This document shows positions 1-11,527 of a stretch of DNA of 64,000 bases, one piece after another. The stretch is taken from positions 27,274,350 through 27,338,349 of the forward strand of contig CM042030.1 of assembly GCA_023525975.1 (NCBI GenBank), read 5' to 3'. The notes beneath the pieces were generated by a model. It did no database searches, was not told where the DNA came from, and worked only from the letters and a program-made list of their open reading frames with translations. Origin of the DNA: Smallanthus sonchifolius (lineage: Eukaryota; Streptophyta; Magnoliopsida; Asterales; Asteraceae). Within the stretch, counting starts at the first letter, position 1. Each line of letters opens with the position of its first letter. A program made the position numbers and the translations under genes.

Positions 1-138
1 TGTGTATTTAACTAATCAATTCAGATCGGAAGTGACGTTGTCGGACCTTCGTTTAGGACAACCCATATTAGCGTATCAGGTGAGTTCTAGAGCCCTCTTT
101 TAAATGTTTTGTTAATGTTTTTGGGCTGGTGTGCATAC

Positions 139-263
139 TTACGAAATGGTGTTTAACGAAATGATGTTTAACGAAATGATGTTTAACGAAATGATGTTTA
201 ACGAAATGATGTTTAACGAAATGATGTTTAACGAAATGATGTTTTAACGAAATGATGTTTAAC
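139..263. repeat. 15-bp tandem repeat (GTTTAACGAAATGAT)
   Basis: About eight near-perfect copies of a 15-mer lie inside the LTR, followed at 255-320 by two copies of a longer unit containing ACGAAAGGAAAGGTTTTG. The short lysine/histidine-rich open frame across it on the minus strand is a repeat artefact, not a gene. Confidence 0.9.
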
Positions 264-720
264 GAAAGGAAAGGTTTTGAAATGTTGAAACGATGTTTAC
301 GAAAGGAAAGGTTTTGAAATGTTTTTGCCAAAAAGGGTTACGAATGCTTTATGAACGGTTTAAATGAGGAAATGTTTAATGAGAAGAGAAAGAGGTAAAG
401 GTTTTAAAGAAGTCATTACAAATCTAATCTGTCGAATGAATGGAATTGACGAATGAAGTCTGGGAATGAGATTCCCAGCCTTGTGGTAGATTATGGACAG
501 CGAGCCATAGTTGCTACAAGAACAACAGGGGCATGTCTTTGTGGCATGCCAATGGTTATGATGTTGTACAACTGGTAAAAGGGAGTAACGACGGTTACTC
601 AGGGGTTAACGTGACCCCATGTAAGGTTAAATTATGATCCGACGATGTTATGGCTGAGAGTCATAACCGTCGATGGAAGTTGTCGGTTTATGGACATGAG
701 AGCCATAAGGGCAACTGAAT

Positions 721-832
721 GGGTATTGTCGGTCCTCGCGCAGTTAGCCTTGGGGGCAATACCAAAAGGGAATTGACGGAATGTATGGTATTGTCGGTCT
801 TCGTGCAGTTAAGCCTTAGGGGCAATACCATA
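721..832. repeat. Two direct copies of a ~45-bp unit in LTR
   Basis: Copies at about 722-768 and 785-830 share GGTATTGTCGGTC, GCAGTTA and GGGGCAATACC. Each unit begins with GGTATTG and ends with CAATACC, so each could fold into a stem. Confidence 0.8.
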
Positions 833-1371
833 CTAAATGACGGAACGAAGGGTAACACAGATTTAGATAATAATGTATGACTTAAATGAATGTTAAAAGT
901 TTTAATGAACGATCCGTTTAACGGTGTTTATGATTATGATGTTGATGATGATATGGGTACGAAACCTTTTTTTTAAAGATGTTAAATTATTACATGCTTT
1001 TGTGAAAGGTTTTTACTAAATGAATGATACGTTTTTGGCAAATGTTGATGTTAAAGTTTTTATGAAATGCTAGAACTCACCAGCGTAGCTGACCTTTTTA
1101 GTATGCACATTCAGGTTAAGGAAGTTATGATGATGGACGGTGATGCTGGGCGGCTTGAGGAGTTACCCGGATGATATGAAGACTGGCATCCCGTTACGAG
1201 TTGTTTTTGTTATGTACATGTATTTGAAAATGTTACGCTTCCGCATGTTAAACGATGTAATGTTATGTTTGAAATGAAATTTTCCGCTGCGTTATTTGAT
1301 ATTCTAGTTTGAGAACTGTTTGTGAATGAGTAAATCCAACGCGTGGGGCCTCCCGGGTTTGGGGCCTCACA

Positions 1372-3385
1372 GACAAACTTCCCACTTACTGGTGGAGGAA
1401 TGGCATTAGTACCCAGCCCTAAACCATTCATTTGTCTCACTACAGATTCGTAGTGTTCCACCACGAAAGAGAGTTTTTCAACTTCTCATTAGAACATTTT
1501 AACTGCAAGATCTCATTTTGCAGTTTGTTAATTTCATTGTTCCGTTTTTCCAACCCCCTGTGTGCAACATCCAAGTGAATTTGTTGATCGCTTATTTTTA
1601 GAGAATATTCACAATTTTCTTTTTTCAACGTTTCAATTGAATCTTTAAAACGTTTTTCGTTTTCTTTATAGTTTAGAGCTGCCATACTTAGGGGTTCGAT
1701 TTTGTCTTGAAGCCTAGAATTTTCAAGTTTTAGCCCTAGACATTTGGAACATGAAATAACAGAAAAAGGATTAGAATCTACCTCAGAAAATGAACTGTTG
1801 CTTCTCCAATGGCCATGAGAGCAACAGCAGTAGTCGATTCCTCTTTATCAGCTACAGAAGCTTCATTTTCTTCAGCTTTCTTCTCCTCCTCTGTAGCAGC
1901 AGTAGTAGACTCTTCTAGGTCAGCCATAGAAGCTTCCTTTTTCTCAGCTTCCATCATCTCCATGATCTCAGCCATGAGAAAAACCTGGGTTTGAGCAATA
2001 ATGGCGTCCTCCAGATGAACACCCCAATCAAAGCTGTCATCCTGTTGAGCTACCAGTGCATTGGACGTTCCAGTTTGGCTTTGATTGTGGTTGTTTGAGT
2101 TGTTGTAGCCATGGCTGTTTCCTTGGCTAGGTCTGGTAAAACCCGAGGCCGGTGCTCTGTCTTTCTGACATTCACGAGCAAGGTGTCCATAGTTTAGACA
2201 CTTATAGCATTTGGCCTTAGATTTGTCAAACCCGACCTTGGCATTAGAATGCCCGCCAATGGACTTTCTTCATGTTCTGTTCAGGAAACGTTTGGCTCTT
2301 CTCAATATCATGGCCATATTCCACTGAATATCCATGTCCTCCATGTCATCAGGATCCACTTGATTAAAGTCTTCTTCTATTGTTTCAGGATCCGTTAGCT
2401 TGCCGCCAATGAAATTCTCATAGGCAAGCATACATGATGAGAATAATGCTACATGATCTTTAGCTATTTTGGCTATAGCTGATTGATTAGCTGAAGTTGT
2501 AGCTGGAGGATTTCTTGAGGTATGTTGATGATGAGATCCCATCCCTGATCCAGATGCATAGCATGCATGAACACCACAACCATTTGAGTGGTCTTCTTCA
2601 GTAGAGTTTCCAGAGAAAAGGGCAATTCCCGAGCCCGATAACTTGGATGTAGAAGGCGTCCCATGATACATAGAAGGGTATTGTATCTGAGGACTTCCTG
2701 ATATCTCCTTTCTTTTTAGGTTCATGTCATGAGCTTGAACCTTTCCTATTGCCTCCTCTACTGTCATCTCATAGAATTTTGGATTCTCCCTCATCAGGGT
2801 TATGTACATCTCAAATTTGGGTGGCAAAGCATCCAAAAACTTTTCCACCAGCTCTTCATCTGGATACCTGAGTTCAAAAGCCTTCAACTCAGTCTATAGA
2901 TGATAGAATCTAGAGATGAGGTCATCTAAAGATTCGTTCTCTAAAAATCTGAAGCATTCATACTGCTTCCGAAGTAGATCCCTCTTACTCTTCTTGATAT
3001 CACTATTTCCTTTGAATCTTTTCTGTAAAGCTTTCCAAAGATCCTTAGAATTGTCATAACCTCGGAAACTGTGGAACAATTCCCGAGTTAATGCCATAGT
3101 GACCGAACCAAGTGCCTTCTTTTCTCGATCATAAGCTTTCTTTTCTTCGTCAGAAAGTTTAGAGATAGGTTTGGGCATGGCTTCATCAAGATAGATGTGT
3201 GTGGGATGCTTATATCCCTCAAGGATTGGTATCCATAGCGATGAGTCGGTATAAGAAATGTAGTGCTCAAAACGTGCTTTCTAATTAGAATAATCATTTA
3301 CGTTCAGCAACTTTGGCGGTTTCTGTGGTGTACCGATCTCATTATCATAGTTTAAAAGGTTTCCTAGATTCTGAAGATTCGACAT
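1372..3385 (-). pseudogene. Copia-3 gag, broken and truncated
   Basis: This is the capsid/nucleocapsid gene of a copia element and aligns by eye with Copia-2 gag (59701-56642). The expected ATG at 3383-3385 sits in the same context (CGACATAGTGAA on the plus strand). In-frame stops follow: TAG near 3289 where Copia-2 has Trp, TAG near 2894 where Copia-2 has Gln, and TGA near 2270 where Copia-2 has Gly. A frame change occurs below about 2030. The region 2160-2260 still encodes the CCHC zinc-knuckle area. The acidic Glu/Ala-rich segment (1778-1975) and the coiled-coil-like Lys/Glu/Asn-rich segment (1440-1685) are recognisable. The gene is cut at 1372. It is dead in this copy. Confidence 0.85.
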
Positions 3386-3419
3386 AGTGAACACTTAGTC
3401 AAATTTCAGAAAAATCAGA

Positions 3420-3660
3420 CACAGTTGCGCACTTGATATTGGCCTTGCGCACTTGAGAAATGGTCCTGCGTATTTAAAATTTGCTCTTGCGTACTTGATA
3501 AGTACGCAGGAGTAAATGATAAGTACGCAGGATATAACTTAAGTTCGCACAAGATCAGTCTTGCGCACTTGTAAGTACGCAGGAGATTAGTCTTGCGTAT
3601 TTAGTAAGTGCGCAACGGAACTGTACTTTTTGCCAGAAATGGCAAGTACGCACAACACCT
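3420..3660. repeat. Family A palindrome array in Copia-3 leader
   Basis: Repeated half-sites GCGTACTT, GCGCACTT, AAGTACGC and AAGTGCGC form interrupted inverted repeats, for example CTTGCGTACTT followed by GAT and AAGTACGCAGG. The array lies just upstream (minus strand) of the gag ATG at 3385, the same place as the array at 59740-59965 in Copia-2. Confidence 0.9.
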
Positions 3661-3960
3661 TTTCAGCAACTCTCACCAAACTATTCCGGTCACTGGAAAA
3701 TCGACGAAGATGGTAAAAATTGAACTGATGAACAATGCAAATGAGCCAAAGGGTCAGAAACTTGTTTCTAACCAACCTTTGATACTCAAATCACTCAAAT
3801 ACACAACAAAAATCAGTTTTTGAGTGATTTTTGCTTCTAAAATAGTGCTCAAGAGTTACCCTATTTTATCACAAAAATCAACAAAAATACCTCTTTTTGC
3901 TTGTAAAAACTCGGTAGAAACTCTTCAAACTCACTCACAACACTTGAAATCAGGAGCAAA

Positions 3961-3972
3961 GCTCTGATACCA
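3961..3972 (-). other. Copia-3 primer-binding site (tRNA-iMet)
   Basis: On the minus strand TGGTATCAGAGC follows the LTR end by two bases. It is complementary to the 3' end of plant initiator tRNA-Met. A GTGAGT donor-like site lies about 35 bases further in. Confidence 0.9.
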
Positions 3973-3974
3973 CT

Positions 3975-4512
3975 TGTAGGTCCCTCGGGTGTGGCGGATC
4001 GTCACATGCAAGTGGTTCTACTAGTCGGACCGGGTGCGGAATAACCGTGACTAGGTGGAGAGTTAAACAACACAAAGTAAACCAACAAGAGAATCACTTT
4101 AAACGTTCTTTCTATTATAAACACTTGAAGGTTATAGAGAGAAGTATTGAGATTACAATTTGCGTATTTGCTACTGTGACTGCCTATGTCTGCGTACTTA
4201 ACTTCTGTCAACCTATCCTATTTATACAAGACCTGATGTCTGCGCACTTAGCAAGTGCGCAGGGCAAAATGCTCTTGCGTACTTAACAAGTACACAAAGG
4301 TATTCTTGTGTACTTGCTTAGTACGCAGGAGCTTTCTCCTGCGCACTTACAAGTGCGCAAAACACTTAGAGAATTTTGCAATATTCAATATGTAAAAGTA
4401 AATACAACTCGATAAACTAATACATAAAGACTCTTACATACTAAGACAATTACAAACAAGAAAATACAAACTAAGACTCTATCTAGAGTGTTTGTCACAG
4501 GAAAGTGCTTCA
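3975..4512 (-). repeat. Copia-3 5' LTR (538 bp)
   Basis: On the plus strand it starts TGTAGGTCCCTCGG and ends AAAGTGCTTCA. It aligns with the Copia-2 LTRs (543 bp) over its whole length. A TATA box (TATAAAT, minus strand) lies at 4220-4226. The family A palindromes lie on both sides of it at 4186-4365. The five bases after it (ATAAG, 4513-4517) would be one copy of the TSD; the other copy is outside the window. Confidence 0.85.
4186..4365. promoter_or_regulatory. Family A palindrome array around the TATA box of Copia-3 LTR
   Basis: Units such as CTGCGCACTT followed by AGC and AAGTGCGCAGG, TTGCGTACTT with AAGTAC, and CTTGCTTAGTACGCAGG surround the TATA box at 4220-4226, mostly upstream of it on the minus strand. 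A promoter role is inferred from position only. Confidence 0.75.
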
Positions 4513-7258
4513 ATAAGTTTGAAGATGTGTTTCCAGATGAGTTACCGGGGGTGTCGCAAGAGAGGGAAGTAGAGTTTGGGATTGACTTGATACCTGGTGT
4601 TAAGCCAGTAGCCAAAGCACCTTATAGGTTGGCACCGCCGGAAATGAAAGAGTTAATGGAGCAATTACAGGAGTTACTTGATAAAGGTTTCATACGCCCA
4701 AGTGTCTCGCCTTGGAGTTCACCCGTCCTCTTCGTTAAAAAGAAGGATGGAAGCATGAGGATGTGTATGGATTATCAGGAGTTAAACAAGTTGACGGTAA
4801 AGAATAGGTACCCATTACCTCGGATTGACGACCTTTTTGACCAATTGCAAGGGGTGTCATGGTTTTCTAAAATTGATTTGAAGTCCGGGTATCATCAGTT
4901 GAAAGTGAAAGAAGATGACATTCCTAAGACGCCTTTCCGCACTCGTTATGGTCACTATGAGTTTACGGTTATGCCTTTCAGTTTAACTAATGCGCCTGCG
5001 GTTTTCATGGATCTTATGAACCGGTTTTGTAGACCATTCCTCGACCGTTCGGTCATTTTGTTTATTGATGATCTCCTCATCTATTCGCGGAGTGAAAGTG
5101 ATCATGCCTTTCATATTCGTGAAATTGTTGAAGTGTTACAATGGGAGAAGCTTTATGCTAAATTCTCTAAGTGCGCATTCTGGTTGCGTGAGATCCAGTT
5201 CTTGGGTCATGTGATTAATGAGAAAGGGATTACAGTCAACCCATCCAAGATAGTGGCGGTTAAAGATTGGTCAACGCCGAAAACGCCTTCGGAGATTAGG
5301 AGTTTCTTGGGGTTGGCGGGTTATTATCGGCGGTTTATTGAAAACTTCTCTCGGATTGCTTTGCCGATGATGAAGTTGACTCGTAAAGAGACTAAATTTG
5401 TATGGGGTTCCGAGCAAGAATTTGCCTTTCAACTCTTGAAAGAAAAGTTGGCTAAGGCGCCTGTTTTATCCTTGCCGGACAGGATTGAAGATTTTATGGT
5501 GTATTCGGATGCCTCGCATTCGGGGTTGGGTTGTGTTTTGATGCAAAGGGGATTGAAGACTCACGACGTGAATTACCCTACCCATGATTTAGAACTTGCG
5601 GCCGTGGTTTTTGCACTCAAGATTTGGAGGCATTATTTATATGGGGCTAAGTTTATGATCTACACGGGCCACAAAAGTCTCAAGTATTTCTTTGACCAAA
5701 AGGAACTCAATATGAGGCAAAGGCGTTGGCTTGAATTGGTCAACGACTATGACTGTGAGATACTCTATCATCCGGGTAAAGCAAACACGGTGGCGGATGC
5801 TCTTAGTCGGAAGACGAGTCATGCATCTATTAAAGTGAAGTCATTTAAGATGACAATTTCATCATCTCAAGTGTTAGCACTTGGTGGTGAATTGAAGAAG
5901 GAACGGATGGTTGATTATGTTGATAAGCTTGGGGAAAATAGCTCGGGTTTGAAGACATGCTTTGATAGAATTTGGATTCCTAGGTTGTCAAGTGTTTTTA
6001 CAACTATTTTAGACGAGGCGCATAAATCCAAGTATTCTATCCATCCGGGGGCCACAAAGATGTTTTATGATTTGAGGTGTCATTTTTGGTGGTCGGGTAT
6101 GAGGCGCGATATTGTTAAGTATGTGGAGAGGTGTCTCACATGCTTAAGGGTAAAAGCGGAGCACCAAAAGCCGTATGGAAAGCTTCAACCACGTGAAATA
6201 CCGCTTTGGAAATGGGAGAACATAACCATGGATTTGATCACTAAACTACCAAAGACTTGAAAGGGTTATGATACGATATGGGTAGTAGTGGATCGGTTGA
6301 CAAAGAGTACACATTTCCTTCCTATTAAGGAATCGTATTCATCGGATAGATTGGCGGAAATGTATGTGAAGGAAATTATGTCATGTCATGGTGTGACAGT
6401 GTCGATTATATCGGATCGTGATATGAGATTTACTTCTCGTTTTTGGAAGAAATTCCATGAGGATATGGGGACTAGATTGAATCTTAGCAACGCTTATCAT
6501 CCACAAACGGATGGTCAAAGCGAGCGAACGATTCAAACGCTCGAGGATATGTTGCGAGCGTGTGCATTGGATTTTGGGGGAAATTGGGACGACCATTTAC
6601 CGTTGGCGGAAATTTTTCTTACAACAATAGCTACCATTCTAGTATTGGTATTCCACCTTTTGAGGCATTGTATGGGAGGAAATGCCGAACACCCGTGTGT
6701 TGGGGTGAAATTGGTCAACGAGAACTTGGTAGTAAAGAGGTGGTCAAGGAAACTAATAGTAGTATTGACCAAATAAAGGCTCGCTTGAAGGCGGCTCAAG
6801 ATCGCCAAAAGTCCTATGCGGATAATAGAAAGCGGGCGATTGAGTTTCAAGTGGGGGACTTTGTGCTTTTAAAAGTCTCTCCTTGGAAAAGGGTGATATG
6901 ATTTAGGAAATGGGGGAAGTTAAGTCCATGTTTCATTGGACCGTTTAAGGTGATAGTAAGGGTGGGTGCGGTGGCTTATCGTTTGGAGCTACCGGAGGGA
7001 CTAAGTAGACTTCATAACACGTTTCATGTGTCTCATTAGTGAAATTTTTTGGCGGATGAATCTACTTTTGTTCCATTAGATGATATTGAATTGGATGAAA
7101 AGTTGAATTATGTTGAGGAACCGGTGGCAACTTGGATAGAAAGGTGAAGCGTTTACGCAACAAAGATATTAGCCAAGTTTTAGTGCGGTGGAAACATAAG
7201 AAGGGAGCGGAATGACTTGGGAAACCGAGGAGGAAATGCTCAAATATTATCCGAATCT
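4513..7258 (+). pseudogene. Gypsy-2 pol: RT, RNase H, integrase, chromodomain (broken)
   Basis: Ty3/gypsy polyprotein from just upstream of reverse transcriptase; the protease and gag lie beyond Copia-3. Visible: the VFPDELPG entry block (about 4525), RT core with FIDD (about 5065), RNase H start YSDAS (about 5500), integrase zinc finger (HPG...C..C, 6040-6150) and catalytic core (VVDRLTKSTHFLP, ISDRD, HPQTDGQSER), and a C-terminal chromodomain-like end (7080-7258). Damage: TGA at 6258-6260, a frameshift near 6612-6625, TGA at 6899-6901, TAG near 7037 and a frame change near 7210. About ten residues that would hold the AYASRQ block are deleted near 5550, the RNase H Asp of the SDHKS block is Gly, and the RT FGLTN block reads FSLTN. 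Inactive. Confidence 0.9.
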
Positions 7259-7296
7259 TTTTATGAGAAGTCGGGTTTCGGGGACGAAACCCAAAT

Positions 7297-7310
7297 AAGG
7301 GGAGGTGATT
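7297..7310 (+). other. Gypsy-2 polypurine tract
   Basis: AAGGGGAGGTGATT lies directly before the LTR start TGTAACGAACC and follows the FGDETQ-like tail of pol (GGGGACGAAACCC). Confidence 0.8.
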
Positions 7311-8748
7311 TGTAACGAACCAACATCCGGCTTTCGTTATAAATAACTAAATGTTCTAATAAATATTATGGTGAAAATAATAATTTGGAAATAAGTTGAA
7401 ACAAGTGGGTTTCAAGTTAGTAATGGGGTTATATTAGTTTTTTTAACTATTTATGGAATGAAAAGGGGTAAAATGAAAGTTGAGGGACTGAAAGAGTAAA
7501 ATGGAAAATCTGTCATATTTGACTAAGTGGAAGTCAAAATTAGCACTTCATTTGGTGCTTGGGTCGTTCAAGAGCAAAGGAGAAAAGGAGAAAACGAGTT
7601 TGGAGCCTAAATCGTGCATTTGAGTCTTGATTTGTGAAGGTTTTGGCTCACACATCACCTTCCTAACATCAAGTAAGTGATTATCATCCATATTAGTTCA
7701 CTTTTGATGTGTTCTTGGTGGGTTTTGGGTGAAATATGAAATTTAGGATGCATGTGGTTAATTGGTGCTAGATTATTGATAATCTAGCTAGACTAAGGGT
7801 GAAGGAAGGTGATTAGCATCTTAGAATCCTTTAGTTTTGATTATGAAAAGTTAGGGTTCATATGGAAGAAAATTGGGAGTTTTTGGATTATGATGCATAT
7901 ATGATAAATTAATGATGATTAAGTGTATATAAGATGTTAGACACTTGAACAAGCACCAAATTAACTCAAAGATACTAATTAAATGAAAAATTAGTGTCAA
8001 GGTATTGGAAAAGAAACTTAAGTAGATGAGTTTGGATTGAAAGAGGGTGTTTGGTTATGGGAATAACCTAAACGGGTCAGTTTGGGTTGAAAATGGAAAT
8101 TGGGTTGTAAACCCAATTATAATGTGATTTTGATGTATGTTAGATTACTAAACTAGGTGTATATGTTTAGGTAATCAAATTGCAAAACTTGAAGGTGGTA
8201 CAGGATCCTCAAATCCACAAGGTAAGTGCTTTAGCACTTACTTAGTAATTGATGATAAATGGTGTTGTATGTAATGTTGTATGCATAATGTGTTAAATGG
8301 CATAATGTGTTATGTGTTATGAATGTGTATGAAAATGAATGAATAAGTGAATGAAATTTAGTTATAGTTTTTATACTATAATGGATATATGGATATGGAG
8401 TTATGGTCTAAGAACCATAATGGATATGTGGATATGAAATTATGATCTAAGAATCATAATGGAAATGTGGTGATGAAGTTATGGCATATACGTCATAATG
8501 GAAATGGAAATGTACATAGCATGAATATGAAATTAAAAGGGTGAAACTTGTACGTGAATATGCAAGTGATATATGGCCTAATGACAAATTGGGTGGAAAC
8601 GGGTCAAATGGGTGAAACAAGTAGAATTTACTTGTATATTATGTTTTATCTTCATTACTAATGGTGATATATGTGGTGTTTTGTAGGAAAAGCTCCGATG
8701 TAGTCAAGTCAAGTCCAATGCTTTTGGTGGGATTCTCGTATGCGTTTA

Positions 8749-10865
8749 TGTCACACCCCGCCAAGGCGGAAACGCGAGGCGCGACGTTTATGGTTTCCAA
8801 AGCATATGATTACCGCAAACACATACATGATAATGGATACATAAATGAGTTTAAAGTTTTACATTACAAAAATGTAAAATGAGTTTACAAAACATTAAGA
8901 TTTCACAAATATGACTCAATTCAATGAGTTATATAAGGGAAATCCTCCTTGAGTAGTATCCATCGTGCATGCATGTAATCTACATTGCTAACCTTGAAAT
9001 CACGTTCAGTTACCTGAAAAACATACTTAAAATCATCAACACGAGGTTGGTGAGTTCACAGGTTTAATCAAATAGTTCTTTGCAAAATTTCATTGTTTGT
9101 AAATAGTTTCAGTTGTATTGGATAAACAGAATAAGAATTGTTGACCCATTTGTAAACTAGCTAGGAATACAAATAATATGTTCCTACATGAGGTGTAACC
9201 AAACCATGACAATTGTACACGCCCCTAATTTCGTTATCCGGTTCTATGCGGCCATAAATCCTCCAGATTGTGGTTAGCGCGACTAACCATGACCGGGAGA
9301 CGTCACTCTCCATAGTACTATTCATAGGACCCTAGGCTACAGTTAATGGTTACTACGTTGTTCCAGGGGACTTTTCCGGCCTCAAATTGTTGTTCTCATC
9401 TCATGTAAACATACAAGTCGTGTCTTATTCTCTTGTTATCCCATAAAATAATTGTAAGTATGTTTTTCCCCCAAATATTGAAAACAGTAAAAAGGGGCCG
9501 TGAAACTCACCTTGAGTTTGCGGATACTTGTAATAAAACTTGTTGTAGTCAACCTTGACTATTCGTACCCTAGATACCAAGGGTAAATTGTTGTTAAGAC
9601 CAACGTCTTAATTGTAAATTGTTCACCGACCTTGTAAATCTGATTGTGTTTGTTTAAACATCGTTTTAGTTTTCCAACACCTGTTTTGTTGTAACATAGT
9701 TTTGAGTTACTGCCCAACTGGGACTGTTGTACAGGTATCGAAACTTCATAGTTTCGATTTGAGCAATATGCATCGAAACTACTTAGTTTCGATTGGGCAA
9801 TAGGTATCGAAACTTCCTAGTTTCGATTGAGTAGTTGGGTATCGAAACTATCTAGTTTCGATTGAGCAGAACAGTTGTCGAAACTTCCTAGTTTCGATTG
9901 TGCAGCTTAGATATCGAAACTTCCTAGTTTCGATTGTGTAGACAGGTATCGAAACTACCTAGTTTCGATTGAGTGATAAGTATCGAAACTATAGTTTCGA
10001 TTGAGTTAACTGGTATCGAAACTTCTAGTTTCGATTACTGGACTTCTGTTTGACAGAATCAGTCCTGCAAAATTTTATGTTTTAAACTTGAATTCGACAC
10101 ACTCTTCTTGTTATCTTTCTTGCGTTTAAATAAGATGTAAGTTTAGCTACGGTTTTAAAGAAAATAATGTGAAAATGTCGAGTTTTTACCTTAAAACCGA
10201 GATGAAGATGATGAAATAAAACAGAGATGATCTCGACTCTTTTGCAGAAACACTTGAAATTCTTCTTAAAATACTGGTTTGTGGTAGGATTTTGCCTTAG
10301 CACTCGACTTTGATTTGGAGAGAGTTGGAATGTTTGCCGTATGAAAATGAGAAATATGAAAAGGAATTGTGATGTTGAGACTGAGAAGGTATGGGACGAG
10401 TGAAGGGGGGGGGGGGTTTCTCTGGCTTTTTCGGCCAAGAAGTCAAGGGGTAAGTGGGTTGGGGGTTTGGGTTAAAATAATCAAGCAATTTGGATTTTTG
10501 GTATTTGTTTATTAACTAGAGTTTTAAAGGGGTAGTTTAATTCGGTTTATTTTCCCCACGGTATTATAGTTTTATTCTAAAAATAATTTATTGACCAACT
10601 TAAAATTTGTGTAATATATATACGCCTGGATATTTAATTTATCCACTATTGTTCGTCTTAGTCGGTTTGTACTGGTACTTGCACCGGTAATTCCTAGAAT
10701 TACCCAAGTATGAATTGAGACCATGTACGATCTTTGTTAGACTCTAAAGTCCTTGTTTGTGAAATTAAATAAATCACAAAAATAATTATAATGTAAACTC
10801 GTTTATTGTAATGTAAACTTGTTCATAATGTGTACGGATATTGACCTGAAATGTCGGGTGTCACA
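8749..10865 (-). mobile_element. Solo LTR (2117 bp) in Gypsy-2 3' LTR, TSD GTTTA
   Basis: It runs from TGTCACACCCCGCC to GTCGGGTGTCACA on the plus strand and is flanked by GTTTA at 8744-8748 and 10866-10870. In its own orientation it starts TGTGACACCCGACA, like the Gypsy-4 LTR at 47232, so it belongs to that family. No internal region is present, so it looks like the product of LTR-LTR recombination. It holds a family B palindrome array (9735-10040), a G-homopolymer (about 10407-10417), and a palindrome at 10686-10704 (GGTAATTCCTAGAATTACC). Confidence 0.92.
9735..10040. repeat. Family B palindrome array in solo LTR
   Basis: Nine copies of ATCGAAACT, a 2-4 base spacer (CATA, TACT, TCCT, ATCT, ACCT) and AGTTTCGAT are spaced about 32-38 bases apart. 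Half-sites are nearly invariant while spacers and intervals vary. Confidence 0.95.
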
Positions 10866-11078
10866 GTTTATGTATTTTGGTGGTAATTAGAAACCTCTTA
10901 TATGAATGTAAATTTGATACACAAATTGTGTTTTGATGTATTTACATGTTATTGAAGTGTTTTTGGTCAAAACCCAAGTGTTTGGGAGGTTTTGGTTATG
11001 TTGAAATGGTAACAGAATGGAAATTTGGCTAAGTGTTGGAACTGGGCAAAAACCCAAACTCTCTATTTGCTGGGTGTT

Positions 11079-11204
11079 TTCGCGCCACGCGAAGAACCAA
11101 GGTCAGGTCTTCGCGACACGCGAAGACCTGGTCTTCCGGATTTTGTTTTTGGGACTCCCTCGCGGCACGCGAAGGGAGGGCCCCAGAGGTTCGCGACACG
11201 CGTA
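11079..11204. repeat. Family D palindromes (TTCGCG...CGCGAA) in Gypsy-2 LTR
   Basis: Four interrupted palindromes: 11079-11093 (TTCGCGCCACGCGAA), 11105-11129 (11-base arms AGGTCTTCGCG around ACA), 11157-11176 (CCCTCGCGGCACGCGAAGGG) and a partial one at 11188-11204. Flanking bases differ between copies but remain complementary within each copy. Confidence 0.88.
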
Positions 11205-11302
11205 CAGTAAAAAATACAAAAACAAAAATATTTTCTTGGGATAAATGCTTCCGCGTGTGTAATTTTTTATATTAGCTGGTGTTTTAAAAGTAGTGTGTTA
11301 CA

Positions 11303-11527
11303 TTTGACTTTCTTGAGTCAACAAAGGCTGTGCTTTGACTCAGAAAAGTCAACAGGACACAAATACAACTACCAAATCCTCGATTACATGGTGTTATAGC
11401 CTATTAATCTCTCAGAAACATTACATTACCTCAATCAAATGCTTATGATGAATTAATTCATCTGAAATCGAAGTCGAGTACAAGATCAAGCCTCAACTGT
11501 AAAGTTTGACTTTCCAGAGTCAAACAT
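11303..11527. promoter_or_regulatory. Inverted TTGAC pairs (W-box cores) in LTR-Z
   Basis: TTTGACTTTCTTGAGTCAAC at 11303, TTTGACTCAGAAAAGTCAAC at 11333 and TTTGACTTTCCAGAGTCAAA at 11507 each pair TTGAC with GTCAA about 8-10 bases apart. TTGAC is the core recognised by WRKY factors; function here is inference. Confidence 0.5.

Larger units (their letters stand above)
1..1371 (+). repeat. 3' part of a Gypsy-1-like LTR, inserted in Copia-3 gag
   Basis: The first 80 bases match the Gypsy-1 LTR just after its palindrome array (compare 23625-23705), with the shared block AGATCGGAAGTGACG. The end, GAGTAAATCCAAC followed by CCCGGG and GGGGCCTCACA, matches the Gypsy-1 LTR end at 24750-24794. Copia gag sequence starts immediately after at 1372, so the LTR interrupts that gene. 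The middle (about 140-900) is much diverged from Gypsy-1 and carries its own tandem repeats. The LTR start lies outside the window, so solo LTR and complete element cannot be told apart. Confidence 0.8.
1372..4512 (-). mobile_element. Copia-3: truncated Ty1/copia (Sirevirus-like) element, 5' LTR, leader and gag part
   Basis: On the minus strand the order is 5' LTR (4512-3975), primer-binding site, a leader with a family A palindrome array, then gag from the ATG at 3385 down to 1372, where the LTR at 1-1371 interrupts it. It is a close relative of Copia-2 (gag at 59701) in both LTR and gag. Its upstream end at 4512 abuts Ty3 reverse-transcriptase sequence, so it is inserted in Gypsy-2 pol. The remaining gag, pol, ORF3 and 3' LTR are outside the window or lost. 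Confidence 0.85.
7311..11302 (+). repeat. Gypsy-2 3' LTR, split by a solo LTR
   Basis: It begins TGTAACGAACC right after the polypurine tract and, by terminal symmetry, ends AGTGTGTTACA at 11302. Subtracting the inserted solo LTR and one TSD (8749-10870) leaves about 1870 bp. The 5' copy lies outside the window, so the right end rests on the TGTAAC/GTTACA inverted ends and the change of sequence character. No gene is visible in it. A cluster of CGCG-containing palindromes lies near its end (11079-11204). Confidence 0.7.

Noticed and set aside
68..331. 87-codon His/Phe/Val-repeat frame on the minus strand
   Set aside because: Produced by the 15-bp tandem repeat, which is a multiple of three.
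9735..10040. CRISPR-like array (regular short palindromic repeats with spacers)
   Set aside because: Repeats are interrupted inverted repeats with short, similar, variable spacers, inside a plant LTR. No cas genes; eukaryotic retrotransposon context.
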